The translations under genes and the position numbers were made by a program. 64,000 bases of DNA. Origin: Hymenoscyphus infarciens (taxonomy: Eukaryota > Ascomycota > Leotiomycetes > Helotiales > Helotiaceae). The stretch is from the NCBI GenBank assembly GCA_001414345.1, contig LLCB01000090.1:62001-126000 (forward strand), in the 5' to 3' direction. The notes under the pieces were generated by a model. That model worked only from the letters and a program-made list of their open reading frames with translations. It did not search any database and had not been told where the DNA came from. How positions within the stretch are numbered: the stretch's first letter is position 1; every line of letters begins with the position of its first letter. Shown one piece after another: positions 37,407 to 50,448 of this stretch.

Positions 37407-38782
37407 TCAAGCACTGCTTTCCTCTTGTTGCTGTGCCTTCAAAGCCGCGTGGATACCATTGTATCCATAATTGAATTCCATAGTTTTGTCATTATCCTCA
37501 TTTCTATTCGCGTTCTCTGCCACTTTTGCAGTTGAATGTGTCTTGCGTGTCTCAGCCAAAACTTTCGTTGCTCGAGGCCGTCGGATACTTTCTGCCAACT
37601 TGAGGATATCATGAACATCTTGGCGTCGTGTTCCTGGAGCGAGTAGTCGAAGGCTTTCCGCATCTTCAATACTCATATTCGCTCCTTGGCCTTGCATTGG
37701 CGTCATTGCGTGAGCAGCATCTCCAATCAACATCGCTCGACCTCGTGTCCATGTTGGGAGGGGATCCAGATCTTGTAATTCCCAAATCTTTACTTCGGTT
37801 GCAGCACTGCATCCATTAGTTTTGAAAACGCTCAGCGTGAGGCAAACGACAAACATACCTAAGAACTTTACGAAGAGGCTCGTTGAAATCACCAAAGGTC
37901 TCCAAAATCTTGGCTTGATCACCATCTGCGTTCCACGAGTCCGTTGTTGGTTTCGAAGAGTCGTTTGTCTGTACAATACAAGAGAGATTGAAGTAGCTTT
38001 CATTACGAAGTGGATAAGCGACTACCATCCTTGAAGTGCCGTCCGCGGCCATGGTCAAAGACGTACGATTTCGACAAGTACTAGGATCCCACCAGTGGGG
38101 AAGCGACCCGTCCCCAAGTGCCTTTTTCGCGTCGTCGCTGGAAACTGCTATGCGGTAGCAAGTAAGACCTGTCTTCTTCGCGACATGATCACTACTACCG
38201 GTAACGATATTCCGAAGACGCGAATGAACACCGTCAGCAACTAGTTCCTTGTTAGCTTCCAATCGAAATTCCACGCAATCTTCTTCGCTTACTGATTATA
38301 ACATCTGCCTTTGCCACAGATCCATCACCAAGCGTCACCACACCTTCCTCGGGGTCCAGACCAACAGCAACACTGTTGAACACAATCTTTGCGGGTTCAC
38401 CCCCAATCCCAAGATCAGCAGAAGGACTTGTAGCAAGTCTCATTAATTCGTCTCTAAAATCAGATCTCTTCATCCCATAACACTCTGCTCCAAACTTGTC
38501 CTTCAAATCCATATCGGTATCTTGCATCACATTTCCCGCCTTATCATACATTCGGAAGCCACGAATAGGTACCCCACCGGCAAGATTATTGTCGTACCCA
38601 ATACTTTGAAGGATTTTTACCCCATTTGGGGCAATGATGAGACCTTGGCCACCGGTTGAGACGTCGATGTTTCCCCGTTCATAAACTGTGACTTGGTGGT
38701 GTTCGCGGAGGATTCTTGCTGCTGATAGGCCGGCGAGACCGGAGCCTACAATGATTACTTTGAGCTTGCTTTCGTTTGTCAT
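37407..38782 (-). CDS. FAD-dependent monooxygenase (PHBH/salicylate hydroxylase-like)
   Basis: Three exons on the minus strand (38782-38293, 38240-37859, 37806-37407) encode 423 aa. Both introns are 52 bp: 38292-38241 (GTAAGC, GCTAAC branch, TAG) and 37858-37807 (GTATGT, ACTAAT branch, CAG). The N-terminal Rossmann motif G13-S-G-L-A-G18 binds FAD. The ADG motif (residues 165-167) and the G319-D320-AAHAM motif complete the group A flavin monooxygenase signature, followed by P-M-Q-G-Q-G-A-N. The enzyme should hydroxylate an aromatic or polyketide-like substrate with NAD(P)H and O2. There is no signal peptide or membrane anchor, so it is probably cytosolic. Its length is normal for the family. 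The substrate cannot be told from sequence. The next gene upstream on the same strand is an acyl-CoA dehydrogenase, about 1 kb away. Confidence 0.9.
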
Positions 38783-39821
38783 TTCCGCTGGCTAGTTTTT
38801 AATGTGATGGTGAGAAAATATTACAGTAATGATTGACCTTGGAATTGTTACTGTTTCTTCTATCTATATACAATGTTGTAGAACAGGCTTTCTCTCCCGG
38901 CCGCTATATCCGAGAAATGGGAAGAGGAAAACACACGCTTATCCCCTCTAACGCCGGTATTTCCTTTTTATTTGCATTTGCTGGCCGTTCTCATAGTCAA
39001 GATGGGTAATTTTTTACGCGAGGTCTGAATTGAGTTGGACTTGATAAGTACTGAGACTACCGATCTTAAATTTTGCTTCTAAAGCTGTCTTCTCAACCAA
39101 AATGCTGCCTGGATTACAAAATTCTCGTCGCCTTACTCAACATCAAGGGTTCTTCAAACTTCCTCCTATCAACATTCCACGGAATTTTCTGCCGCCCCCA
39201 TTTACTAGCTTTCAACTCCCTCTAAAAGACCACAGCTCAGTGATGACCTTCAGAACTAAAACACACTTCTAATTCCAACTATCCTTAGCTCCAAACGAGA
39301 TTCAAGAAGAAAATTGGATCGGATGGGATCTCTCAAGATGGAGACCTCTAAAACGTAAACTTGCAAATGTAATTGCCACACGCTTCCGCTATTGGCTGAC
39401 GACAAAAGACATACTGCTCATTGGGGGAGGTCGTTCTCCAAAAATGCGCCTATCGATTCCATGACTTTCCTTTGAGTTAGATTCCTTAACTCAAGATTCA
39501 AGAAGGACGGAAATCTCGTCGTCGTCTAAAAAGCGATCAAAATGCAAATATGGAAAGTTCATACAATCCAAGAAGGATGGTGAAACTTGTCGAATCCACT
39601 TGGACGGGTAGTGCGAGGAAGTTGTCAGTTGGCGAATCACTTGATTGGTGCGTTACTTGTTAAAGACATTGTAGAAGTTGAAACTCTGTTGTTGCAGTGA
39701 GTATAAAAAAAGTTCATAGTTCTTCTGGAACTTGTTGTTTAGAAGCATGATGAAGGCCCTTTCTCAGCCAAGAGAATCTGAGTACCTCCTTACTCAGTTT
39801 ATTCGATATTATCATATCATA
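38783..39821. other. Intergenic region between the two flavoenzyme genes
   Basis: About 1 kb of balanced GC. It contains the monooxygenase promoter and a CCAAT-type ATTGGCTGA at about 39391-39400. A 56-codon frame from 39101 on the plus strand has no support. Confidence 0.5.
38861..38870 (-). promoter_or_regulatory. TATA-like element of the FAD monooxygenase gene
   Basis: On the minus strand TATATAGATA lies 79-88 bp before the ATG, a plausible core-promoter distance. Confidence 0.45.
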
Positions 39822-41484
39822 TCATAACTTACTACCGTTTTTCGCATATCTTTTCAAGTCCTTAGCTTCCTCCCGAATGGCTAACTCGCCCATGATTTCT
39901 TCACTACCGCCACCTGCTTTTTAGTCAGCATTGAATCCACAAACTTCACCAAAATCCAAACAGAATTTGAATGTGTACACATACCAACAGCCATAACCCT
40001 CACATCACGGCTTATAGCCTCAATCCTATCTCAAATTAGCACCGCACCCATATCCCCGAAGAGTCTCAATTGGAGCCACATACCTTCCCCCTTTCCCACC
40101 TCTGGCATATCCCAGGCCTCCCATAACCTGCTGAGCCTCCCTAACGCACTTCTCCAAGCACCTCGTGGCAACAACCTTACACAACGCCGTCATCCCTCCA
40201 ATCCTCACCTCTTCCCCTCCATTCTCAACCAACCAAGTCAACTCCTCCAACATAGCCCAAGCAGGTTCAACTATTCTTCCCATCTTCAAAAACTTCCCCT
40301 TAATACTCTCATTTTGAATCAACTTCTTCCCAAAGGTTTCCCTTTCATTGGCATGCTGCCACGCATCTTCAATGCAAACTCTACTCAATCTAAGACTTTG
40401 CGTCGCAATTCCTCGTCTTTCAGCATTGAAATTCGACACTATGACTTCGAAACCACGATTTTCAATATGTAAGAGATTAGAAGCGGGGACCAGGACGTCT
40501 TCGAAGGTTATGAATGTACTTCCTGAGGCGTTGACGCCGGAATTGTGCATTCGTCGACGAGTTACGCCTGGGGAAGAGAGAGGGACGACGAGGAGGGAGA
40601 TCCCGAGAGCACCTGGGGGACCGGTACGTACTGCTGCTGTGCAGAAGTCGGCCCAGATGCCGTTTGTTATCCATTTTTTGGAACCGTTTACGAGGTATTG
40701 ATCGCCTTGACGAATGGCCGTTGTTTGGATGTTTGCGACATCGGAACCGGCTTTTTTCTTCAGTTAGTACTCTGAAAACTGAAAAGATGAGCAAAACTTT
40801 GGAAGGAAGGGAGAATACCATCAGGTTCAGTAATCCCTAAACAGAATCTCAAACTCCCATCGGCGACCCCGGGGAGCCATTTCTTCCTCTGTTCCTTTGT
40901 ACCGAATTTCACAACTGGCGGGACACCAATGCCGTTTCCCCCTCCTAGGCCCCAGATAACTCCCGTGTATCCCTACCCATTTTCTTATCTCAGCAAGTTT
41001 CTTTATCAAACATGAGAGGGGGGAGAAATACCACACGAGTCAACTCATCAGTAACAATCAAGGTATGCCAAGAATCCCATTCCTCAAAGGGTATTCCCCC
41101 AGGAAGAGGAACATTCTTCAATCCTGTAGTTAAAGCAAAGTATCCTAATTCCGCATGTCTTTTATAAACCTATTCTTTTCGTCAGCATTTTGGTTCCTCA
41201 TATTTCCTTCTCCATACCCCAATACATCCATACCCCTCCTCAGTCCTAAGACACTTCCAGACTCCAAACCTTTCAAAAAAGCGAAAGATAAAACCCAAAC
41301 ACACCTCATCAGGAACCCTCCCCTTACTCTCCCACTCGAAGGCAAAAGGTCTCAACTCCTCATCAACATACTTCCTCACAACAGCGCGTAGTTTTCGATG
41401 TGAATCCCTGTAATGCGGGGAGGTATCCCTAGAATACCAGAGGGGTTCAGCGTAAGGTGTTGGGCAGCCAAAGGCTTGTGGCAT
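39822..41484 (-). CDS. Acyl-CoA dehydrogenase
   Basis: Six exons on the minus strand (41484-41305, 41169-41032, 40972-40819, 40750-40084, 40025-39985, 39913-39822) encode 423 aa. Introns are 58-135 bp with GT...AG ends. The joins restore family motifs: C-L-G-I-T-E-P-D-A-G-S-D at residues 149-160 (FAD/substrate signature; the Ala codon spans intron 3), GGLGYARGGKG at 368-378, and a C-terminal block SRDVRVMAVGGGSEEIM made from exons 5 and 6. The enzyme would oxidise an acyl-CoA to the enoyl-CoA using FAD, in mitochondria or peroxisomes. No clear N-terminal targeting peptide is seen. The order N-terminal helical, beta, then C-terminal helical domain is complete. Stopping at the TAG inside intron 4 (40026) would give a wrong, shortened protein. 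Confidence 0.92.
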
Positions 41485-42407
41485 CGTGAGAAATCTTATG
41501 ACAAGATGCGACCGGATGAGATGGACAAGATCAAATGAGATTGAGATTGAATGAGTTGCGAGGATATGTTAGATGAGTTGAGGTTCATTGAGATGTTTTA
41601 GATAACCGTGCCTCGGCACAACTCCGAGCACAAGAGCAACCCACGAGTTACCCATGTGTTACCTATGATTCATCCGCGAGTAAGCCATGAGCTACTCATG
41701 AGTAAGCTATCAACTCACTTAGAAGTATTCGATTATCTGAGGAGGTTAGGATATCTTTTCATTATATCCAAGTCTCTTCCGATTATATTATTCCAAGAGA
41801 TTAGAAGAATATGATTTACTCCTCTCAAGTTAACTAACTCTTTATAAGTAAACTGCAAGTAAGCCACGAGTTACTCGGCAATACATATATATCTATTCCG
41901 AAGTTACAATCGTTAGTCACTCAACCTAAAATAAATCTACATCTACCATCGGATTCCTAGGGTAGCCACGAATAGCATGTACGGAGGGTTCATGGTGTTG
42001 TAGGAAATCGCATACTGAAGAAGAAGAAAACAGTTGCCCACAAATTTAGAGCCATTTCCATGATCTCAAATCAAAACCGACCGCACTTGAAAATTAAAAC
42101 ATGCAAACTTGTAAATTTTAGAATCGAAAAGTTGGGAACGAGTAGCTTCATCAACATCATAATTATCCATCCCACCATCAACCCCAAACCTCCCAATCTC
42201 AACCCTCTCAATCTCAACCCTCCAAATCTCAACCCTCCCCTTCAAATTCCAATTGTATCCTTAGCCATTCAATAACGTAAATATCGCACCAAGAAAACGT
42301 ATATTTTTCCAAGAAATCCTTGAGTCACCCAACCCACTCACCCCCAGATTCAAAGTATCAACACCCTCCCCCCCCCCCTCTCCCCTAAAGTTAAAAAAAA
42401 ACCCCCC
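41485..42407. other. Intergenic region with short repeats
   Basis: At 41640-41715 and 41850-41880 variants of GTAAGCCATGAGCTACTC recur, some as inverted pairs (CTCATGAG). At 42184-42242 there are about four units of AATCTCAACCCTCC. Homopolymer runs of C and A lie at 42365-42410. No gene was seen. Confidence 0.55.
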
Positions 42408-44828
42408 TCAATCAAAAAACGTCTTCTTCACCCCCTCCCTCCCAACCTCCCTAACCTCATCCCCCATCCTCCTCACACAAAGCATCTCACAAAAGTGTCC
42501 CACATCCCCCTTGGTCCCCTCCGCAACCGCATCCTGCATCTCAACCGAATACCGATTCCGATACTCCCTCTTAACAGCCTCCATATGCGGACGATCCCAA
42601 TGATATCTCACGAGTCTGCTAATAAGTAACTCCGTTCGGATGGAGTCCCTGCTGCTCAAGGAGAGAGCGTGATGAACCAAAAGAGCGTCGCGGACGGGTT
42701 TGTTGATTACGCCGTTGAGGATGTGGGCTAGGAGTTCGCCCTAAAACTTGTTAGGCCGATCGGGTTAAAAGGAGAGGGAAGGAGAGCAAAGGGGACTTAC
42801 AACAAGATTCCCAGATTTCTTCAGCATCTCCCGTGCAAAATTCGCACGATACATACTCTCATACCCCCTCAACACCTCCCTAATATGCGCATCACTACGC
42901 ACAACAATAATATTAATCATCTTCGTCTCACCCCCCTTCTCGCTCCTCACCGCATCATACAAATCATGCACATCATCCTCCACCAACCGCCTATCAACTC
43001 CATGTCTCCCCTCCTCCATCTTTTTCTCTTCAAGCACCAACAGAACCGCTTTCTTGAATTTATCCTCTTTGAGTTCGGTCTTCATGCATTTCGTCAAGGA
43101 ATCAGAGTATTTCTTGTCCGAAAAGCCGGCTTTGATCTCCCGGATTTCGCGATTGGTTCGCCCCATTAGAGATTCAATGAGGAGTTCTCGACGAGATTTC
43201 TCACCTTGGTACCAGAAGTTTGCCCAATAGGCTTCGGATTCCCAGCGGCCGAGGGCGACGGCGTAACAAGCTTTCATGAGGGAAGCATCTTCCCCCTTGA
43301 GACGGAGTTTGATATGTTTTGCAATATTGACGCCTTTCTTGTCACTTCCGGTCTTGACAATCCTCTTGTATTCAACTCGAAGTTCAAGAACTTGTTCGTG
43401 AGTCAAACCGGGGAGAATATCAATCAGTGGTCTAGTGTCTGGGGCGTGTTTCTCGCCTTTCAAAGCTTTGGCCAAGATGGTAGCTTCTTCCTCTGGGTCA
43501 TGGAATCGAGCTGTTCGACGGGATTTCTTGCTTCCACCTCGACGTTCGTCATCCGAGTTGAGGGGGGAGATGGCTTCAATGTAGTTTATATCCGAAGATT
43601 GGGAGTGAGATGCCATGAGTAGAGGGGATGGCATGGGGGATATAGATTGGTAGGTTCCGTGATATGCTTCGAGAAGTGGAGATCCTGGGGCATTGGCGAG
43701 GGACATTGAAGCACCACCATGATGGCCCGTTGAAACGGAGAGACTGTGCATTCTTGGTGCTAGACCTGCTGCTGCTGGGTTTGGAGAAGCATCTCGTCGT
43801 CGAGCACCTGGTTCGACAGTGACAATATGATTCTTGGAAGAACGTGCAGAGTCGGAGGCGTATGTAGAACTGCCATGTCGCTCGTGGTGCCTCGAGTCTC
43901 GCGAGTCTCTAGGATCCCTCGAGTCTCGTGGGTCTCGTAAATCTCTAGGATCTCGTAATTCCCCTCGAGAGTCTCTTGGATCTCTTGGGTCTCTTGGATG
44001 TGGCTCCTGTTGATCTCTCGGATCCCTCGAATCTCGTCCATACCCTTTCGGTGGACTAGCATTCCTAGCATCATAAGCAGTCGTCTCCGTCCTCCTCGAA
44101 TAGCTGATCTTCTCATCCGGCTGAGCATACTCCCATTTCTTGGGTTCCGCATAAGCCTGCATAGCTCCACCACCGGGTGGACTCCCATAAGCCAAATCAG
44201 CATCATCATATTTGCTCTTCTTCTCCCTCTTATCATGCCCTTGACCAATATTGATACCAGCTTCCACCCTGGAATGGCCAGTAGCAATACTGAAAGAACC
44301 TCCATGTCCACGAGGATGTTTGTCGTCCTCGTATTGTAGTGCATCCCTACTATCTCTCCCTCCTCTCTCCCCTTTATATTTATCCTCTTCATAGCGAGAA
44401 ACACTGCTCTTCGGCGGACTGGTCTCCCTCCCATATTCATCCCGATAAACAGGTTTCTTCGCCTTCTCATACGCATACCCCTTCACGCCCTCATACCCAT
44501 ATTCCTTCCCCCTCTCATACCCCCTTTCCCTTTCTCTCTCCCTATCCCTCACATCCCTCACATCCCTATCATCATCCTCAAAAGCGCCCGGAACAGCATA
44601 TGCATCCCGCTCCGGCATTCGCACACCACCCGCCGCACCATATCTCGGCTCAGCAGTGACAATCTGCGCCGGTTCGCGAGTTCTCTCTCGTCGCTCCTCA
44701 TATTCGTATCCCCCACGGGTTTCCTCGGGAGGAGAGGGGACTCGAACACGGGAGTGAGAGCGTTCTTCTCGACGGCCGGGAGACTTGGAACGTCCCCTAC
44801 GACGGGAATCGCGTGGATCGAGAGACAT
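42408..44828 (-). CDS. Long fungal annexin (annexin XIV-like) with basic low-complexity N-terminus
   Basis: Two exons on the minus strand (44828-42801, 42740-42408) encode 786 aa. The 60-bp intron (GTAAGT...TTTAG) falls at a codon boundary. Residues 446-786 form an annexin core of four repeats (starting TRPLIDILPGL and ending in the KREYRNRYSVEMQD region). Typical annexins bind acidic phospholipids with Ca2+. Here the GxGT-type loop of the first repeat is replaced by KTGSDKKG, so Ca2+ binding may be weakened. Residues 1-445 are predicted disordered: an RS/SP-rich start (RRRGRSKSPGRRE), Arg/Glu/Tyr-rich stretches, and at about 279-320 a run of DPRD/DSRD units. I chose ATG 44828 because the in-frame extension to 45152 reads like untranslated sequence. 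Role by family: membrane organisation or trafficking. Confidence 0.88.
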
Positions 44829-45490
44829 CTCGTCTGTGATTTGTATTTCTTTCGTAACTTCTGTGTTGTTTCCGTAATCGTTCTTGTGGGAAAGGAATCG
44901 AAGTCGTACTCGGTCAATTACCAATAATCGACGGCCTAACAATCTGCAATCTACTTCACCAATATCAGTCTCGTCTTCCGTATCTCTGTAAGAAGTAAGA
45001 AAACTCACCTCTCCAAAAATCTCAGCACATCCTCTCTTCTCAGCTGAAAACAAAACGGACAATCTCACACACATCCTACACCCGCAAACACACACCAACA
45101 AGCCCCCAAAGAAAGCGGGGTTCCCATCCCCCTCCAGCACCATGCCCAGCACCCGCTCTCACTGGCCCAAAGTCCGACAGCTTCTGCATACCCACTGCAT
45201 GAGCCCTATCACGACCCTGTAGCCCTCCCCAACACCCTAGCTAGCCTAGCTATGCATAAAAATCCTTCCAAGTCCATAAAACACCATGGCAAAATTAATG
45301 TCAGCTCCGGAACTGTGCTCACGGGGTTTTCTCGTGCCTTCTAAAGTGAAACGCTTACAAAGCGTAAGAATCGCCATTGCCATCACGAATAAATTTTTCC
45401 GAATGCTAGGTACTGTTCAGCTGGAGAGCTCGGCCCTAATCCACGGCCTCTGATTAGCCTAGAGGCCTCTGGAGCCAAGTTTTATAGCCG
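44829..45490 (-). promoter_or_regulatory. Annexin gene 5' UTR and promoter region
   Basis: The annexin frame stays open upstream to an ATG at 45152, but this 108-codon extension is Cys-rich and unlike known annexins. It is more likely 5' UTR. The balanced-GC sequence ends near 45490, where RIP-degraded DNA starts. Confidence 0.45.
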
Positions 45491-46259
45491 CTAGAGAAGT
45501 ACTAGAGAGGTAACAGAGTACTTATAAGCTATCTATAAGATATAAATAGAAATACTAAGAAAGCTAGAGTATAAAAAGAGAGGAAAGCATATATTATAGT
45601 TAGTTTTATACTTATTTCTTAACTAATTTCAGTAATAAAGATATTATTTTTATAATATTTCTTTAAAGAATTACTAAGTTAGAGAAATATAAGCTTATAT
45701 CTTCTCTTAAGATATATCTTTCTTATATTATAACTATATCTCTTTTAATACTTTCTTAGTATTAGTAAGTCTCTTTTTTATTATTTCTTTTATTATCTAG
45801 TACTAAGTTAGCTTTATAGTATTAAGATTAGAAGAGTTTTCTAGTTAGAGAAGCTTATATAATTATATAGTATATATACTAAAAATCTTCTCTTATTCTT
45901 AATATAAGTAGAGATATTATCTACTTATACTAAAGTTCTTAGCTATTTTTATACTTTTATTTAAAAGAAAGAAATAAAGAATATAAAATTACTTCTTTTT
46001 TCTATTTTTTAAAATAATAAGACTTAAAAACTTCTTATACTTAAAATAGAGATATAGTATATTAAGAAGAGTTTAAAAAGTAGCTTAGTACTTTATTATC
46101 TTAATATCTTATTACTTTATTTTTAAAAACTCTTTTATTTCTTCTTATTTTAGAAGAAATAAGATATATTATATATTATAAAGTTATTTTTAGATTTCTT
46201 CTTCTCTTTCTTACTCTCTTTCTTTTAAATATAATAAAGCTTTTTAATATTATAAAAGA
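45490..46259. other. RIP-degraded A+T-rich sequence, unassigned
   Basis: No element ends or motifs were recognised. Confidence 0.4.
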
Positions 46260-49200
46260 AATAGCTCTATTATATAAATTTACTAAATCTCTTCTATTAA
46301 TATATAAAAATATAATATAGCTCTAATCTTATAATTCTAGTACTAAATTATTATCTTATTCTTTAAACTTTACTAAAAGATATAATTTTATAAAAATTTA
46401 ATAATAATTTATCTAGTCTCTGATATTTAGAAAACTTTATTAAAATAAAATAAAATTAGTATAAATTAGCGAGTATATAAGCTAATTTTCTCTTATCTAC
46501 TTCTATTACTTTTATAACTACTTTTATACTCTTTTATTCTTCTTTTTACTTAATATATCTTTTTAATAAAAGTATAAGACTAATACTACTTCTAGTATTA
46601 TAAAGTCTACTAATAGAGTTTTAAAAGCTACTAAAAAAGTTTAGCTTTTTAAGAAGAAAGTTAAGCTCGTAGATATAAAAATACTAATAGTAATAATAAT
46701 AAGAAGAAAGAGAATATTATAAAGAATAATTTAGTAATATTACTTATACTAGTTATTACGTATATAAGTAAGCTTTCTAGAAGTATACTATATATACTAA
46801 CTTCTATATATATATAAGTGTATATTATAAAAGTAAGAGAATATAATAGTATACCGTCATTCTAGATAGCTAGGAGTACCTGCTATATATAGAGTTTTAG
46901 TAGTTATTATCTTATATTATCTGTTTTAGAAAGGTTATATAGATTTAAGCTTTTATATTAGCCGAGGTTAGTCGGTTTTAGACTCTTTTATACTATTTGA
47001 ACCTCTTATATATAGTAGCCTACTCTTAGAGTAGAAGAGAGATAGTTTTTCCTTTTCTTCTATATTAGAGCCTAGTATTTATATATATTATTCTATTAAA
47101 CGTACTCCTATATACCTCTTCTATAGTTATATATATTTCGTACTATTATATAAAAAGGAAAAACTCTTCTTCGCTAATAATAGCCTTAATAATACCTCTT
47201 TTAAGCTTATTACTACTCTTTATTTAGAAGTCGATTTAGCTTTAATTTAGAATATTATAATAGTATTCTTAAATAGCTAGGTAATTAGAGATTACTTAGA
47301 CAGCTAGTAATACTAGGGTTTAGTATCTATATAGATAGCTAGTAAAAATCGTGTTATAGACACGTTAAGGAAAGCAGGATATATAAAGTATCTCTAAGGC
47401 TTCTAATAACCCTAGATTTAGTAATATAGTTATTATAAAGGCTTCCGAATCTAATCTTACCTCTCTCTCTCTTTTTAACTTTATATTAAACTAGTTCCGC
47501 TACGAGGCGTTAAACGACCTTTTAGAGCTATCTCTCTTTTTGAAAGATAACTCTCTAAACTCTTTCTAACCTAACCTATAACTATATACTAAGACCTAGA
47601 AGATCCTAATAAAACGATAAGTAAGACTTCTTAAATATAGATAATATATAGATAATAGATAGACGAGATAAAAGCATATAAAATAAAGGATAAAATAATC
47701 AGTTAGACAAGATAGAGAACATAATCATACGTAAACTCTAAAGTTAATAACTTAAAAAACACTCTATCTCCGAACTCTACCTAATCTAACTCTCTTTCGA
47801 ATCTTTGTTCGAACTCTTCTTTACTTTCAAAGCCTATATTTAGACCTCTTACGCTTATAAGCCTCTACCTCTAATGCCTTCCTACTACTTCTCTTAAATC
47901 AGATACGAATTAGTTAAAATACGCTTTCTATTAAGACTAAAGAAGTAAGCTCTTAGCTAAGTTATCACTATTAATCCTAACTAAATATTATCTAACTCGA
48001 CTCTAAACTTCCTTTAAACCGAAAGACTATAGTTACGGACCGACTCCTAGCTAGTAATAAGTATTAAAAGAGATAGAAGTAGAATTAGAATAAGATTACG
48101 TTAAAGAAACTTTTACTAACTTTAAAAGGTTACTTTTCAAGTATAGCTATACTTAAGAAGATACTAGAATTAGAACGCTTCTTCTATATATAGGATATAT
48201 ACCTTAGCTCTAAAACTCGTCTACTATACTTAAGAGACGTTAGAATTATAACTTTACTAAAATAGTAAACGATCTTTTAGAGCTAGATAAGAAAAGACAC
48301 TAAAACACTGAATATTTAGAAACGACTACGCTTATTAATATTAGCACTTTAGTTTAAAACACCTCTCTCTTCTTATCTAATTTAGCTCTAAACTCTCTAC
48401 GATATAATAGCAACTCTTCTTTAAAATTAGAAGATAATTATAAATAAGCTCTTAAGTACCTCGATTTAGACCTAAATTATTAAAGAGAATAAGGTAGCCT
48501 ATAGGCCTAAGTAATACAGTTATATAACTATATACCTATATCTAAACTTAGATACTATTATACCTGAAACTATATCTCTTTTTATTATCTTAAACTTTAG
48601 ACAGCGTTTTTAATATTTAGTAATAAGTTTATTTAACTAGCTGAAACTCTCTCTTTTATTATCCTCGTATACTTAGATAAGAATTTTAAATAGATAACTT
48701 CGGTAATAACTTCGCCTTTAACTAGCTAAAACTACTTCTTTTATTATCTCTAGATACTTAGATAATAATTTTAACTTTAATAACTTTAGTATTAAGTTTA
48801 TTTAACTAGCTGAAAATACTTCTTTTTATTATTCTAAACTTTAGACAGCGTTTTTAATATTCAGTAATAAACTCTTTTAACTAGCTAAAACCCTACTAAC
48901 TCTAATTAGAGTCTTATAGTCTTATATTCTTTACTTTCTTTTTACTTCTAGCTAGGCTAGAAGTTCCTTTTTATTTAAATTCTTTGATTTAGATACGAAT
49001 TAGTATACTCTTAAAAGGATAGTAACCTCTTAGCTAAGTTATTACTATCTATAATATTATCGACTTTTCGTTTCCGACTTTACTCTAAGTCCCCGCCGAC
49101 CTTAGTTTAGACGAACTTATATTCTTTTTTTCTTTTTCGAATTCAAATTAGATATAAATCAGTATATTCTCGAAGTAAACTCTTAGCTAAGATATTACTA

Positions 49201-50448
49201 TTACTTATAACGTTACCTCTTAATAGTTATCTCTAACTCTATTTTTAAAAATTTTCTAATTTTACCTTTAAACTTCTAAACTTTTTAAACTTTTTAAACT
49301 TTTAAACTTTAAACTTTAAACTTTCTCTAATTTACTAGATAGAATCAGACTACACTCTTTTAGTAGACGTAAATACTTACTTTAATATTAAAAGGAAACG
49401 AAGTCTCTATTTTATAAGCATCTACGAATTAGATCGGTTATAATTCAGAATCTATCTTAATATCTTATCTTACTTATAATAGATTATAATAAATTATAAT
49501 AAATTATAATAAACAAAGCATTTATAGACTTAGGTTAGCTACGATTCAGACTCTAATCTACCTTTTCGCTTATAATAAAATCAATAAATATAATAAATAC
49601 TTTAATCTCGATAATAATACTATAGTATCCCGATTCAACTCTAAACGATAAAAGAGATAGACTTAAGAACGAGTCTTTTTTAAGAAAGAGAGATATAACA
49701 GTATACCGTCATTCTAGATAGCTAGGAGTATCTACTATATATAGGGTTTTAGTAGTTATTATCTTATATTATCTATTTTAGAAAGGTTATATAGGTTTAA
49801 GCTTTTATATTAGCCGAGGTTAGTCGGTTTCAGACTCTTTTATACTATCTAAACTTCTTATATATAGCAGCCTACTCTTAGAGTAGAAGAGAGATAGTTT
49901 TTCCTTTTCTTCTATATTAGAGCCTAGTATTTATATACGTTATTCTACTAAACGCACTTCTATATACCTCTTCTATAGTTGTATATATTTCGTGCTATTA
50001 TAGAGAATAGCCTCTTATATACTAGTTATATATCTACTCGCTTAGCTAGCGTAACTTTTAGCTATAAGAAGCTAGCTTAGATAGATCTTTAAATATTAAG
50101 TTTATTATATATTCTATATTTATAATAGTATATAAACGACTACTTAAATATATAGTAGATTAATTATATAAAGATATATTAGTAGTAGTAAACGTTTCTA
50201 AGTTTATACTACTTTTTTAAAATACTCTTCTATATCTATCTTTCTTACTTTTATTTTTAATATATATAGAGTAAAAATTATAAATAGGTTTAACTTAGAA
50301 TTTATTATCTTAGTACTCTTAAACTAGTTTAGTAGTATTATAATTTAAAGCGATCTAGATTTTAGTCTATTACTATTTTAAATAAGAGTAGTTTCTAACT
50401 AGACTACTAATTACGTCTATATATAAGAAATAAGAATAGCTAAAGAGA
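46260..50448 (+). mobile_element. TA-flanked TIR element B2, interrupted by LTR element A2
   Basis: The parts about 46260-46841 and 50008-50448 match B1 and B3. The right terminal repeat ends at 50448 (CTAAAGAGA), but the left end is blurred by mutation. Without A2 it is about 1 kb. It has an extra ~120 bp just after the A2 site relative to B3. The small Lys-rich frame seen in B3 is present at about 46560-46840 but broken by RIP stops. Confidence 0.6.
46842..50002 (+). mobile_element. Non-autonomous LTR element A2 (3161 bp)
   Basis: The LTRs are 46842-47150 and 49694-50002, both 309 bp, with the TSD GAGAA at 46837-46841 and 50003-50007. A purine tract (AAGAAAGAGAGA) abuts the right LTR. The interior has no gag or pol. 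It contains repeated blocks, including several copies of a TTTAACTAGCTAAAACTACT-like unit between 48600 and 48900. It is nested in B2. Confidence 0.88.

Noticed and set aside
39101..39271. 56-codon plus-strand ORF between the flavoenzyme genes
   Set aside because: No family resemblance and no splice or promoter context; likely chance.
40026..40550. Acyl-CoA dehydrogenase ending at the TAG at 40026
   Set aside because: The last residues are intron 4. Splicing at GTATGT (40083) restores the conserved SRDVRV and GGGSEEIM block.
43760..44476. Open frames overlapping the annexin gene on both strands
   Set aside because: They are shadows of the Arg-rich low-complexity coding sequence.
44829..45152. 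Annexin start at 45152
   Set aside because: The 108-residue extension is Cys-rich and unlike annexin N-termini; the RS-rich start at 44828 fits better.
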